A stretch of 64,000 nucleotides of DNA, taken from Psychroflexus aurantiacus. Lineage in GTDB: Bacteria > Bacteroidota > Bacteroidia > Flavobacteriales > Flavobacteriaceae. The translations under genes were made by a program, and so were the position numbers. Each line of letters starts with the position of its first letter. Position 1 is the stretch's first letter. Below the pieces are notes generated by a model. The model did no database searches. It worked only from the letters and a program-made list of their open reading frames with translations, and was not told where the DNA came from. This document shows, in pieces, positions 17,844-26,265 of this stretch. Location of the stretch: assembly GCF_010820555.1 (NCBI RefSeq), contig NZ_JAAIKD010000002.1, positions 62,001 to 126,000 on the forward strand, given 5' to 3'.

Positions 17844-19208
17844 TTAGAACGTAAGGATCTTTAAGTGGTGATTGCTTTTTCTTAAATAACTCTGTATGAT
17901 ATGTTGAGAATCTCTGTCGTTTTGCATTGGATTGATAATATTTTTGAGGATAGACATATTTTCGACTTGAAAATTTAATTCGGTATATCCTGCGCCTGCA
18001 AGTTCTCCGTTTTCGATCAAAACTACACTTTTCTCACCGGCATGTCTTCCTCTGTCCTGTATAATCATGTTTTTATTTTGGTAATCATAAAAGTCAATAA
18101 GCTGTCTGACTCTCTCATTGTAGCTTTCTGATGATTCCTCATGGACACATGCCCCCTGACATTGTTTGATGGTATAATTAAAACAGGCGCCTTCGGTTTT
18201 ATGAAGTCCGGTCAGCTTTTGGCAAAGCCCATAGGTTTCTAAAGCCCGTTCCATAAAAGCTTTACCCTGCTGGTAATTGGTGAAACTCGTGATGTAGTTT
18301 TCTTTTGATTTTAGTTTTGACACCGAAAGATTGATAAAGCCCTTTTCATCTTCAAAGGCATACAGACCATGAGTGAACAGGCTTTTTTTAAGTGCCGAAT
18401 TAAATTTAGGCTTTAATTTTTTGATGGACTGATTTTCCTTGAGTAAAGCCAAAAGTTCATTGCCTGTTCTTTCAAAATCTATGGAAGTCACATGCTCCTG
18501 TATTTCTCTGGATTTGGGTGCATCACTCGTGAAATGCTGGTTAGCCCGCTTTTTGATATCCTTGCTTTTCCCAACATAGATAATGTCACCATCGCTATCC
18601 GAAAAATAATAGACTCCAACCGCATTCGGCAATTCGTCTACCAGCCGTATCAGCTTTTGGTCGACGCTGCTTATGGCATTTAGCTTCAGGTTGGAACTTA
18701 TGATTTCCTTATCCACATCCTTTTCCAAAAGTAGCTTGAATAGCTTTACAGTGGCCAGGGCATCACCACTTGCCCGATGTCTGTCCGTTATAGGGATTCC
18801 CAGTCTTTTGACGAGTTTTCCGAGGCTGTAAGATTCAAAGCCGGGCAAGAGTTTTTTAGATAATTTGACGGTACACAAGGTTTTACGCTCATAAGTGTAG
18901 CCTAGTCTTTCAAACTCCAGCCTCAGCATTCTGTAGTCAAACTTGGCATTATGCGCAACAATGATACAGCCTTCGGTAATTTCAATAATTCGTTTGGCTA
19001 CTTCGTAAAACTTGGGCGCGTGATGAAGCATTTCATTGTTGATGCCCGTTAATCCAACCACAAACGACTGTATTTTTCGTTCAGGATTCACCAAAGAGAT
19101 GAACTGGTCCACGATTTCATGTCCGTCGAATTTGTAAATAGCAATTTCTGTGATTCCCTCTTCGTTATATTTCCCTCCTGTGGATTCTATGTCTAGTATA
19201 GCGTACAA
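17844..19208 (-). CDS. DnaQ-like 3'-5' exonuclease fused to a UvrC-type GIY-YIG nuclease
   Basis: A 454-residue two-domain nuclease. Residues about 1-165 form a DEDD exonuclease: DIEST (Asp6, Glu8), HNAKFDYRML and HRASGDALATVKL carry the metal ligands, the last with the HxxxxD of the DEDDh class. Residues about 195-290 form a GIY-YIG domain (GVYYFSDSDG, IIYVGKSKDIKKRANQHF) like UvrC/Cho; the rest has several Cys and no UvrC C-terminal nuclease or HhH. The start is TTG at 19208, with AGGAG 5 nt upstream and a promoter-like pair further out. Such fusions exist in Bacteroidota; a repair role is inferred. It heads the operon with trkH. Confidence 0.88.
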   Translation of the reverse strand: MYAILDIESTGGKYNEEGITEIAIYKFDGHEIVDQFISLVNPERKIQSFVVGLTGINNEMLHHAPKFYEVAKRIIEITEGCIIVAHNAKFDYRMLRLEFERLGYTYERKTLCTVKLSKKLLPGFESYSLGKLVKRLGIPITDRHRASGDALATVKLFKLLLEKDVDKEIISSNLKLNAISSVDQKLIRLVDELPNAVGVYYFSDSDGDIIYVGKSKDIKKRANQHFTSDAPKSREIQEHVTSIDFERTGNELLALLKENQSIKKLKPKFNSALKKSLFTHGLYAFEDEKGFINLSVSKLKSKENYITSFTNYQQGKAFMERALETYGLCQKLTGLHKTEGACFNYTIKQCQGACVHEESSESYNERVRQLIDFYDYQNKNMIIQDRGRHAGEKSVVLIENGELAGAGYTELNFQVENMSILKNIINPMQNDRDSQHIIQSYLRKSNHHLKILTF

Positions 19209-19240
19209 TCTATCTCCTGTAAATATTTGAAATTAAGGGG

Positions 19241-19269
19241 CAAAAATAAAGATATAATTCTGTTTCAAA
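19241..19269 (-). promoter_or_regulatory. Promoter for the exonuclease/K+ transport operon
   Basis: On the minus strand a TTTG (19266-19269) is followed after 17 nt by TATTTTTG (19241-19248), close to the Bacteroidota consensus TTTG-N19-TAnnTTTG. The TTG start with its AGGAG site lies about 32 nt downstream. Confidence 0.55.
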
Positions 19270-19548
19270 GCCTTATAACCAAAAGTTTAAGCTTTTAAAG
19301 TAGACTTATTTTTCTTTTTTATGCTGAATTTAACCCTGCTTAACTTCAGTGGCTAAGACAAAATGACATGCTCATTCTTTTAAAAGCAGACATTTTGACG
19401 TATATTTTCTTCAAAATCCCTTAGTAATCTGGTTTTAAGCTTAAAAACACACCTGTAACATGCATTTTTCACTCTAAAATTAATTTGGTATCTATTTTGA
19501 AAATACTGTAAATGTAATTGTGATATTAACCTTTAAAACTTATAAATT
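19270..19548. other. AT-rich intergenic region between the divergent exonuclease and hsp20 genes
   Basis: No gene is seen here. The stretch should hold the hsp20 promoter, but I find no clean TAnnTTTG box; the nearest approach is TAATTGTG some 15 nt after a TTTTG about 50 nt before the ATG. A loose inverted pair, CAAAATG and CATTTTG, sits about 19360-19400. Confidence 0.5.
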
Positions 19549-19977
19549 ATGTTACCAACACATTATGTAAATCAGGATGTAAGTCTGTTCGACAGACTTT
19601 TTAACAACGACATGTTCAACAGAGATTACTCTGAAACCAACACCACTTTACCTTCGGTCAACATCAAAGAAAACGAAGATAAATTCGGCGTAGAAGTAGC
19701 TGTTCCAGGATTTGATAAAAAAGATTTTAAAATCGAATTGAATAACAACGAACTTACTATTTCATCAGAGAAAAAAGAAGAACATGAAAAGGAAGAAGGC
19801 GAACGCTATACGCGAAGAGAGTTTAGTTATCAGTCGTTTAGAAGATCCTTCACCTTGCCAAATACGGTAGACGGCGATAAGATTTCTGCGCAATACAAAA
19901 ATGGAGTTCTTTATGTAGATATTCCAAAACGAGAAGAGGCTAAGCCAAAGCCGGCAAGAGAAATCGCCATTAAGTAA
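19549..19977 (+). CDS. Hsp20/alpha-crystallin family small heat-shock protein
   Basis: An ATP-independent chaperone of 142 residues that holds unfolding proteins. The alpha-crystallin domain spans about 35-135, with VAVPGFDKKDFKIELNNNELTIS near the start and the conserved GVLYVDIPK near the end. The N-terminal arm is short and acidic/aromatic. A short Pro/Lys tail (PKREEAKPKPAREIAIK) holds the terminal IAI-type motif used for oligomer contacts. The gene stands alone, divergent from the nuclease operon. Heat or stress regulation is expected for the family but no heat-shock element is recognised. Confidence 0.92.
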   Translation: MLPTHYVNQDVSLFDRLFNNDMFNRDYSETNTTLPSVNIKENEDKFGVEVAVPGFDKKDFKIELNNNELTISSEKKEEHEKEEGERYTRREFSYQSFRRSFTLPNTVDGDKISAQYKNGVLYVDIPKREEAKPKPAREIAIK

Positions 19978-20000
19978 TTGGTTTAGATTTGAATTAGCTA

Positions 20001-20171
20001 AAAAAGCGGTCTCAAACTATCTAAATGGTCACCTTGTCCCGATGCTTCAGGAGTTTCAAGGTCTTAACATAACTTGATTATCAATTATAAAAGATTCTGA
20101 AATCAACCCGGCTGCTTGACGCAGTCAGGTAGGTTCAGAATGACAAAAAGATAAATTTTGAGACCGTTTTT
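20001..20171 (+). repeat. Structured repeat-like element inside the hsp20 terminator
   Basis: Outer arms AAAAAGCGGTCTCAAA (20001-20016) and the complementary TTTGAGACCGTTTTT (20157-20171) form a terminator-like stem with a T run, but 140 bp lie between them. Inside are two further hairpins: ACCTTG/CAAGGT (20031-20036 with 20057-20062) and the perfect ATTCTGAA/TTCAGAAT (20094-20101 with 20134-20141). The stretch has no coding potential. The TTCAGAATGACA motif resembles dispersed intergenic repeats known in flavobacterial genomes (from memory). It probably still terminates hsp20 transcription. Confidence 0.55.
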
Positions 20172-20251
20172 TGTTTATTCGTATCACACAAAAAGATTAT
20201 ATTTTCAGTACTACTGAACTTTCGGCCAGACAGTGTTTTAGAGATTGTCTT

Positions 20252-20300
20252 CAATCAATCTCTATGGTCTCTGCGCCTCAGCGGTGAAAGAATCATAAAT
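20252..20300. repeat. Second repeat-like intergenic segment (CTCTGCGCCTCAGCGGTGAA)
   Basis: A GC-richer segment in an AT-rich gap. The phrase CTCTGCGCCTCAGCGGTGAA resembles a short dispersed intergenic repeat seen in many bacterial genomes; that comparison is from memory and no second copy lies in this window. No gene is present between 19978 and 20334. Confidence 0.3.
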
Positions 20301-20334
20301 AATTAATACTTTTTCACTGGGATGTGCCGAAACC

Positions 20335-20994
20335 TTAATGCCTTTCCCCAAAAATAGAACTCCCAATTCTCACCATAGTTGTCCCGTGTTGCATGGCGAT
20401 TTTGTAGTCACCGCTCATACCCATGGACAGAATACTGAAATCAGGATAGGTTTTGGACGTTTCTTCATAGAGATTCTGAAGGACTTGAAATTCTCTATGA
20501 ACTTGATCTTCATCATCCGTAAAAGTAGCCATACCCATCAGGCCTTTAAGCTTGACGTTTTTTAATTCGGCGAGTTTTTCGTCTTTCAGAAAAGCCTTTA
20601 ACTCCTCAGGAGACATCCCGTACTTGGAGTCTTCCTCAGCAATCTTAACCTGGAGCAGGCAGTTAATCACGCGGTCGTTTTCCCTGGCTCGTTTATTTAT
20701 TTCTTTAAGCAGCTTCATCTTTTGTACAGCGTGAATTAGATCCACATAAGGGGCCATATATTTCACTTTGTTGGTTTGCACATGACCCACCATATGCCAT
20801 TCGATGTCTTTGGGTAAAGACTCCCATTTACCGGTCATCTCCTGAATCTTGTTTTCACCAAATATCCGCTGACCAGCCTCATAGGCTTCCAACAGATCTT
20901 CGTTGGGCTTGGTTTTGGAAACGGCAACCAGATCCACATCTTCTCCAAGTTCTTCTTTAAAAAATTTAATATGTTCCTTTATAGTGCCTTCCAT
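20335..20994 (-). CDS. yggS: YggS/PROSC family pyridoxal phosphate homeostasis protein
   Basis: A cytoplasmic PLP-binding TIM-barrel protein that buffers pyridoxal phosphate and affects amino-acid metabolism; no enzymatic activity is established for the family. The PLP Lys is in VAVSKTKP at about residue 27. Other signatures are FGENKIQEM, WHMVGHVQTNK, LSMGMSGD and VRIGSSIFG. The 219-residue length is normal. It is the last gene of a minus-strand cluster, 64 nt after the DUF1015 gene. Confidence 0.92.
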   Translation of the reverse strand: MEGTIKEHIKFFKEELGEDVDLVAVSKTKPNEDLLEAYEAGQRIFGENKIQEMTGKWESLPKDIEWHMVGHVQTNKVKYMAPYVDLIHAVQKMKLLKEINKRARENDRVINCLLQVKIAEEDSKYGMSPEELKAFLKDEKLAELKNVKLKGLMGMATFTDDEDQVHREFQVLQNLYEETSKTYPDFSILSMGMSGDYKIAMQHGTTMVRIGSSIFGERH

Positions 20995-21058
20995 GAATTA
21001 AATTTTAAAATGTGATAATAATTTAATTAACTATGAATCTGTCATTTTGGATAAAAAT

Positions 21059-22297
21059 TCAGAATTCATAAATCGTAATCCCACTCCTCAGTCTCGGTTC
21101 AATAAAGGTCGTTTTCGGCGGCATTTTCATGCCCTCATCTGCAATGGTTTTCATCTCGTCAATTTTAGCAGGATACATTCCGAAACCAACTTCAAATTCT
21201 CCATTATCAATCATCCCTTTCACGTAAGCCATGTCTTTCTGGCCCTGACTATATTCCAGTCTGGAATTATTTCTCAGGTCCTCTATGCCTAAAATAGGCT
21301 TCAGGATAGTATTGTACAGGATCTGTGCATCAAGCCTGGATAAGGCATCATGAAAATCATAATTTCTGAACCTCAGATTCAATTCGTAAAAATCACCATC
21401 CAGATACATGCTAAAATGATGAGGCTTCGTTGGCTTGTAATAATTCTGCTTCAGGTTTTCAATTTTGAATTGCTCATCCAGTTTTATCAAAAACTCATCT
21501 TTGCTCAGGCCGTTTAGATCTTTAACAAGTCTGTTGAATTCGTGAATTCTTAAATGACTTTCAGGAATAAAGAAACCCATAAAATAATTGTAAGCTTCGT
21601 AGCCTGTATGCGCCTCATTTTCTGCCTGGAGTTTTTTCTTTAGGTCGATAGAGGATAAACTTCTGTGATGACCATCGGCGATATAAATATGCTGCATGGC
21701 TTTAAATTCCGCCTCGATTTGCTCTTTGGTCGCTTCATCATCAATCACCCAAAAGTGATGGGTTTCTCTGGAGGTGGTGGTAAATTCATATTCCGGCCGT
21801 TCCTGCATTCGTTCCTGAGCGATTCCTTCTAAAACGGTATTATCCGGGTAGGTGAGGAGCACAGGATCGGCATTGAATCGAACGGTTTTTAGATATTCTG
21901 TAAAGACATCCACTTTTTCCTTGAGTGTGTCTTCGTGTTTTCTGATGCTGTTGTTTTCGTAATCTTCAGTACTGGCTGCGCCCACAAAACCCACAAACTG
22001 TATTTCATTTCTGTAGATGATTTTATGCAGATAGTAGCAGGGTTTTTTATCCTGCTGAAAACTGCCGTCTTCTTTGAATTCTTCGAACCTGTTTTTGACA
22101 AGGCCAAAACGCTCCTTGCCGGAGATTTCCTTATTGTATTTGTACCCCGGATTTACAATATGCAAAAACGAAAACGGGTTGTTATCCAGCCGAGCTTCTA
22201 TCTGAGCTTTGGTATAGGTATCGTAAGGTTTTGAAGCTATAAGACCTACTTTATCTCGAGTAGGTCTGGTCGCTCTAAAGGGTTTGACAACGGGCAT
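21059..22297 (-). CDS. DUF1015 family protein
   Basis: A 412-residue cytoplasmic protein with the DUF1015 features: N-terminal PFRATRP, the ERFGLVKNRFEEF block and YIADGHHRSL. It starts 2 nt after the 3-hydroxyacyl-CoA dehydrogenase stop, so the two are co-transcribed, an association that recurs in Bacteroidota. The biochemical function of the family is not established. The conserved DGHHR block looks like a catalytic or metal-binding site, but that is only an inference. Confidence 0.88.
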   Translation of the reverse strand: MPVVKPFRATRPTRDKVGLIASKPYDTYTKAQIEARLDNNPFSFLHIVNPGYKYNKEISGKERFGLVKNRFEEFKEDGSFQQDKKPCYYLHKIIYRNEIQFVGFVGAASTEDYENNSIRKHEDTLKEKVDVFTEYLKTVRFNADPVLLTYPDNTVLEGIAQERMQERPEYEFTTTSRETHHFWVIDDEATKEQIEAEFKAMQHIYIADGHHRSLSSIDLKKKLQAENEAHTGYEAYNYFMGFFIPESHLRIHEFNRLVKDLNGLSKDEFLIKLDEQFKIENLKQNYYKPTKPHHFSMYLDGDFYELNLRFRNYDFHDALSRLDAQILYNTILKPILGIEDLRNNSRLEYSQGQKDMAYVKGMIDNGEFEVGFGMYPAKIDEMKTIADEGMKMPPKTTFIEPRLRSGITIYEF

Positions 22298-22299
22298 GA

Positions 22300-23190
22300 T
22301 TAAGAGGCAAATTGTGAAGACACCTTTTCTGCCTTTTTATTTTCGCTGTAATCGTAGAAGCCTTCACCGGATTTCACGCCGAGTTTGCCTGCTCTTACCA
22401 TATTGACCAGGAGTGGGCAAGGAGCGTATTTTGGATTTTTGAAACCATCGTACATCACTTCCAAAATGGACAGACACACGTCTAAGCCAATAAAATCGGC
22501 CAGCTGAAGTGGTCCCATAGGGTGAGCCATTCCGAGTTTCATGACGGTGTCGATTTCCTGAACACCAGCTACATTGTTGTATAAGGTTTCAACCGCCTCA
22601 TTGATCATAGGCATCAGGATGCGATTCGCTACAAAACCGGGATAATCATTCACTTCAGTGGGGACTTTACCTAGATTTTTGGACAAGTCCACGACTGTTT
22701 TGGTAACCTCATCACTGGTGTTGTAACCTCTGATGATTTCCACCAGTTTCATGATGGGCACCGGGTTCATAAAGTGCATTCCTATCACCTGTTTCGGTCT
22801 GTTGGTTACCGCAGCGATTTTGGTAATCGGAATCGAACTTGTATTGGAAGACAGAATGGCTTCAGAGGGACAAACTTTATCAAGCTCTCTAAAGATGTCC
22901 AGCTTAATTTTTTCATTTTCTGTAGCCGCTTCTACAACAAGGTCAGCGTTTTTGGCGCCATCGGCAATACTTGTAAAGGTTGTGATGTTTGCCAGCGTCC
23001 GCTTTTTATCGTCTTCGCTTATTTTTTCTTTGCTCACCATGCGGTCCAGGTTTCTGGTGATGGTTGCAATTCCTTTGTCTAAATTGTCTTTGGTTACATC
23101 GATTAAACTGACTTTATAATCGAACTGGGCGAATGTATGCGCAATACCATTACCCATGGTTCCTGCTCCTATAATTGAGATATGTTTCAT
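22300..23190 (-). CDS. 3-hydroxyacyl-CoA (3-hydroxybutyryl-CoA) dehydrogenase
   Basis: Oxidises (S)-3-hydroxyacyl-CoA with NAD(P)+, or runs in reverse, in fatty-acid or butanoate metabolism. The Rossmann motif IGAGTMGNGIAHTFA starts at residue 6. The catalytic His lies in GMHFMNPVPIMKLVEII, and SSNTSSIPI and NDYPGFVANRILMPMINEA are classic. The 296-residue length matches the single-domain PaaH/Hbd type rather than the large FadB. It is preceded by a Gfo/Idh/MocA oxidoreductase (21 nt gap). Confidence 0.92.
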   Translation of the reverse strand: MKHISIIGAGTMGNGIAHTFAQFDYKVSLIDVTKDNLDKGIATITRNLDRMVSKEKISEDDKKRTLANITTFTSIADGAKNADLVVEAATENEKIKLDIFRELDKVCPSEAILSSNTSSIPITKIAAVTNRPKQVIGMHFMNPVPIMKLVEIIRGYNTSDEVTKTVVDLSKNLGKVPTEVNDYPGFVANRILMPMINEAVETLYNNVAGVQEIDTVMKLGMAHPMGPLQLADFIGLDVCLSILEVMYDGFKNPKYAPCPLLVNMVRAGKLGVKSGEGFYDYSENKKAEKVSSQFAS

Positions 23191-23211
23191 GATCTGTATA
23201 GTTTAAAGTTA

Positions 23212-24177
23212 TTAATTATCAAATGCTTTTATGATTTGCATAGCGACTCGTAAAGCTTCTGTGCCCTGTTCTAAAGTCACTATGGGGGGAGTGTCGTTTT
23301 CAATGGCGGTGGCAAAGGTCTCTAACTCATCCAGAATGGCATTGTTGGTTTGTATTTCCGGGTTATCGAAATAGATTTGTTTCTTGACGCCTTCTGCATT
23401 TTGAAGAATCATCGCAAAATCATCCGGCTCTTTTGGTGCGTCCTTCATTTTGACCACTTCAGTGACTTTCTCCAAAAAATCCACAGAAACGTAGGCATCC
23501 CTTTGGAAAAAGCGCGATTTACGCATGTTCTTCAAAGAAATCCTGCTGGCAGTTAAATTAGCCACACAGCCATTTTCAAACTGAATCCTGGCGTTGGCTA
23601 TGTCTGGCGTTTCTGAAATAATGGAAACACCGCTTGCACTGATGGTTTTGACTTTGGATTTGACCACGCTTAAAATGGCGTCGATATCGTGAATCATCAA
23701 ATCCAGAACAACGGGCACATCCGTTCCGCGAGGATTAAATTCGGCTAAACGATGCGCTTCAATAAACATGGGGTTATCGATTTTATCGATGGCTGCTCTA
23801 AAGGCCGGGTTAAAACGCTCCACATGTCCGACCTGACCTTTCACGTGGTGTTCTTTGGCCAGCTGAATCAGGTTTTCGGCTTGCTCGACTGTAGAGGTTA
23901 TGGGCTTTTCTATAAACACATGAACACCGGCTTTTATGGCCTGCTCTGCCATGATGGAATGATTGGTCGTAGGAGTGACGATGTCGATCACATCTACTTC
24001 CTTAAGCAGGTCTTTATAATTATCGAAATACCTGTAGCCAAATTCCTTTTCTACGGCCAAGGCATGGTCATTATTGGTATCGTGAAATCCAACCAGGGCA
24101 TATTTCTTGGATTCGCTGAGCAATCTCAGGTGAATTTTACCGAGATGTCCAGCTCCCAAAACACCGACTTTTAGCAT
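23212..24177 (-). CDS. Gfo/Idh/MocA family oxidoreductase
   Basis: A 321-residue NAD(P)-dependent oxidoreductase. The Rossmann motif VGVLGAGHLGKIHLRLL starts at residue 4, the family EKP signature is in FIEKPITST, and GHVERFNPAF and VLDLMIHDIDAI follow. I start at ATG 24177, right before the Rossmann strand; the longer frame from 24207 would add ten mainly hydrophobic residues and overlap a promoter box. The substrate is unknown. In many flavobacteria a gene of this type heads the hbd-DUF1015 cluster, as here. Confidence 0.88.
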   Translation of the reverse strand: MLKVGVLGAGHLGKIHLRLLSESKKYALVGFHDTNNDHALAVEKEFGYRYFDNYKDLLKEVDVIDIVTPTTNHSIMAEQAIKAGVHVFIEKPITSTVEQAENLIQLAKEHHVKGQVGHVERFNPAFRAAIDKIDNPMFIEAHRLAEFNPRGTDVPVVLDLMIHDIDAILSVVKSKVKTISASGVSIISETPDIANARIQFENGCVANLTASRISLKNMRKSRFFQRDAYVSVDFLEKVTEVVKMKDAPKEPDDFAMILQNAEGVKKQIYFDNPEIQTNNAILDELETFATAIENDTPPIVTLEQGTEALRVAMQIIKAFDN

Positions 24178-24195
24178 AAATAATATGATTTTAAA

Positions 24196-24203
24196 CAAAA
24201 GTA
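24196..24203 (-). promoter_or_regulatory. Putative -7 box for the Gfo/Idh-hbd-DUF1015-yggS cluster
   Basis: TACTTTTG on the minus strand fits TAnnTTTG and ends 18 nt before the ATG at 24177. It overlaps the longer open frame, which supports the ATG start. No good -33 element is seen. Confidence 0.5.
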
Positions 24204-24383
24204 ACATTTCTTTTTTAGTAATACCGACCTTAAGAAAGCTTATAGGAATTCTTTTAGAGTCTGATCAGACTGGGTGAAACACAGATAATTATAATATATA
24301 TTTATGTATATCATATAATATATAAATAAAAATATATGAATCGATATTCTGATATTTGTATCGTCAACCTAAAACCTATACTC

Positions 24384-25886
24384 ATGAGTACATTAGAAGC
24401 CAACAAAGAAGAAAAAACACAAAGCCTTAGTAAACCTGTAAAAATTGCTGTAGCCAACGGTGACGGCATCGGTCCTGAAATCATGGAGGCCACGCTCAGA
24501 ATCCTCAATGCTGCCGGAGCTAATATTGAGCCAGATTATATTGAGCTGGGAGAAAAAGTGTATTTATCGGGAAACACTTCAGGCGTTGAGGATTCTTCCT
24601 GGGAAGCCATCAATACCAATAAGGTGATCTTCAAGGCCCCTATTACCACTCCTCAGGGTAAAGGCTACAAAAGCCTGAATGTTACCTTGAGAAAATCTTT
24701 GGGATTGTTTGCTAACGTTAGGCCCGTCCAGGCTTTAACGCCTTTTGTACCAAGTCATTTTCCCGATATGGATGTGGTAGTCGTTCGCGAAAATGAGGAA
24801 GATTTATATGCCGGGATAGAGCACAGGCAAACCCAGGATGTGTACCAATGTTTAAAGTTGATAACCCGACCGGGTTGTGAACGTATTGTTCGTTATGCTT
24901 TTGAATATGCTAAGGCGTGTGGCAGAAAAAAAGTAACCTGCATGCTGAAAGACAACATCATGAAAATTACTGACGGATTATTCCATAAGGTTTTTGATGA
25001 AATTGCAATCGAATACCCGGAGATCAATAGTGAAACTCAAATCATAGACATCGGCGCGGCGCGTCTGGCTGCCAAGCCTGAAAATTATGATGTCATTGTT
25101 ACGTCGAATCTTTACGGCGATATCATTTCAGATATTGCAGCAGAAATTGGAGGTTCTGTAGGAATGTGCGGCTCGGCAAACATAGGTAAGAACGTGGCGA
25201 TGTTTGAAGCCATACATGGTTCTGCACCCGATATAGCAGGAAAAAATATAGCAAATCCGTCAGGACTCATCAATGCTGCTATTTCCATGCTTGTGCATAT
25301 AGGTCAGGCTGATGTAGGGGATAAAATCAAAAATGCATGGTTAAAAACTCTTGAAGAAGGCTATCATACAGCTGATATCTTCAGAGAAGCTGTAAGTGTA
25401 GAAAAACTGGGAACCAAAGCATTTGCGGATCGAGTCATAGCAAATTTAGGAAAGAAACCTTCGCACTTCAATCCAAGCGAACTCTCTAAAGGAAGCGGAA
25501 TCATTAGTGTGCCAGACTATATTCGAAAGGAAGAGAAAAAAGATCTGGTAGGCGTAGATGTATTTATAGACTGGAAAGGTAATGACCCGGAGCATATAGG
25601 CAAAGATCTTAGTGGTGTTCAGGCTTACAAAGTAAAGCTGAAAATGATAACCAACCGAGGCGTTAAAGTCTTTCCAAATGGATTAAAAGAAACCTATTGC
25701 ACAGACCACTGGCGATGCAGGTTCGTTGGAGCAGACCAGGACCAGCCCGCGTATGCAAAAATTGAATTTGACCACGTGTTGGCGCTTTTATCAAAGCTAT
25801 CAGAAGCAGGCTTTGACGTCATCAAAACGGAAAACCTATATAATTTCGACAACCAAAGAGGGTTTTCCCTGGGACAGGGAGAATAG
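24384..25886 (+). CDS. icd: NADP-type isocitrate dehydrogenase with C-terminal extension (Thermus/Rickettsia type)
   Basis: Oxidative decarboxylation of isocitrate to 2-oxoglutarate in the TCA cycle. The first 340 residues follow the IDH/IPMDH fold: ANGDGIGPEIMEATL, the substrate Arg region VVRENEEDLYAGIE, NLYGDIISDIAAEIGG and the cofactor loop IHGSAPDIAGKNIANPSG. A C-terminal extension of about 150 residues follows (ending FDVIKTENLYNFD), the form known from Thermus thermophilus. I choose ATG 24384 (MSTLEANKEE; 500 residues) over ATG 24336, which lies in an extremely AT-rich stretch and adds 16 residues not expected in the family. NADP preference is inferred, not proven. Confidence 0.88.
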   Translation: MSTLEANKEEKTQSLSKPVKIAVANGDGIGPEIMEATLRILNAAGANIEPDYIELGEKVYLSGNTSGVEDSSWEAINTNKVIFKAPITTPQGKGYKSLNVTLRKSLGLFANVRPVQALTPFVPSHFPDMDVVVVRENEEDLYAGIEHRQTQDVYQCLKLITRPGCERIVRYAFEYAKACGRKKVTCMLKDNIMKITDGLFHKVFDEIAIEYPEINSETQIIDIGAARLAAKPENYDVIVTSNLYGDIISDIAAEIGGSVGMCGSANIGKNVAMFEAIHGSAPDIAGKNIANPSGLINAAISMLVHIGQADVGDKIKNAWLKTLEEGYHTADIFREAVSVEKLGTKAFADRVIANLGKKPSHFNPSELSKGSGIISVPDYIRKEEKKDLVGVDVFIDWKGNDPEHIGKDLSGVQAYKVKLKMITNRGVKVFPNGLKETYCTDHWRCRFVGADQDQPAYAKIEFDHVLALLSKLSEAGFDVIKTENLYNFDNQRGFSLGQGE

Positions 25887-25909
25887 TTTTTTAGTTAGAT
25901 TATGCCCTG

Positions 25910-25938
25910 AAATGCCTTAAGTTTTGCTTGAGGCATTT
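25910..25938 (+). terminator. Rho-independent terminator after isocitrate dehydrogenase
   Basis: A 12-bp stem (AAATGCCTTAAG with CTTGAGGCATTT, one wobble) around a 5-nt loop is followed by an eight-base T run. It lies 23 nt past the stop. Confidence 0.9.
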
Positions 25939-25944
25939 TTTTTA

Positions 25945-26265
25945 TAGGCATATCCAAAAAAGTAGTTGTCTAAAAAACTTTCTGCGAAAATTAGATTAAG
26001 CCAGAGCATGTGCTTAGATGAACACTTAGCAATTTTAGCTTCAATCCGGCATAAAATGCTCAGCAGAAAATTCTGCACAAGGATATTCCTGAGTTGGCCT
26101 TAACAGTTTCAATTTCTTTCAAATTTTAAAAAAATAGAGAATCAGCTTTTTTAGTTTAAAGTTAAAGAATGCTTAATCGTTTAGTGATGGCTTGATGGAT
26201 AGCTAATTTTAATTCAGTAAGATTTTTTCTGTTTAGTAAAAATTATAAAATCTTAGAGTTTAAAA
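25945..26265. other. Intergenic region before the CDF genes, no recognised gene
   Basis: About 320 bp with only short open frames (for example 31 codons from the ATG near 26008) and no recognised protein similarity. There is no clear promoter pair. Metal-responsive control of the downstream CDF genes would be expected here, but I see no convincing operator palindrome. Confidence 0.5.

Noticed and set aside
24300-24383. ATG 24336 for isocitrate dehydrogenase and the AT repeat before it as an element
   Set aside because: The stretch is simple A/T low complexity; the ATG at 24384 fits the family length. No origin or regulatory pattern is supported.
25945-26265. A 31-codon frame (ATG near 26008) as a small gene
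   Set aside because: No promoter, conserved composition or known match; a frame this short is expected by chance in a 320-bp gap.
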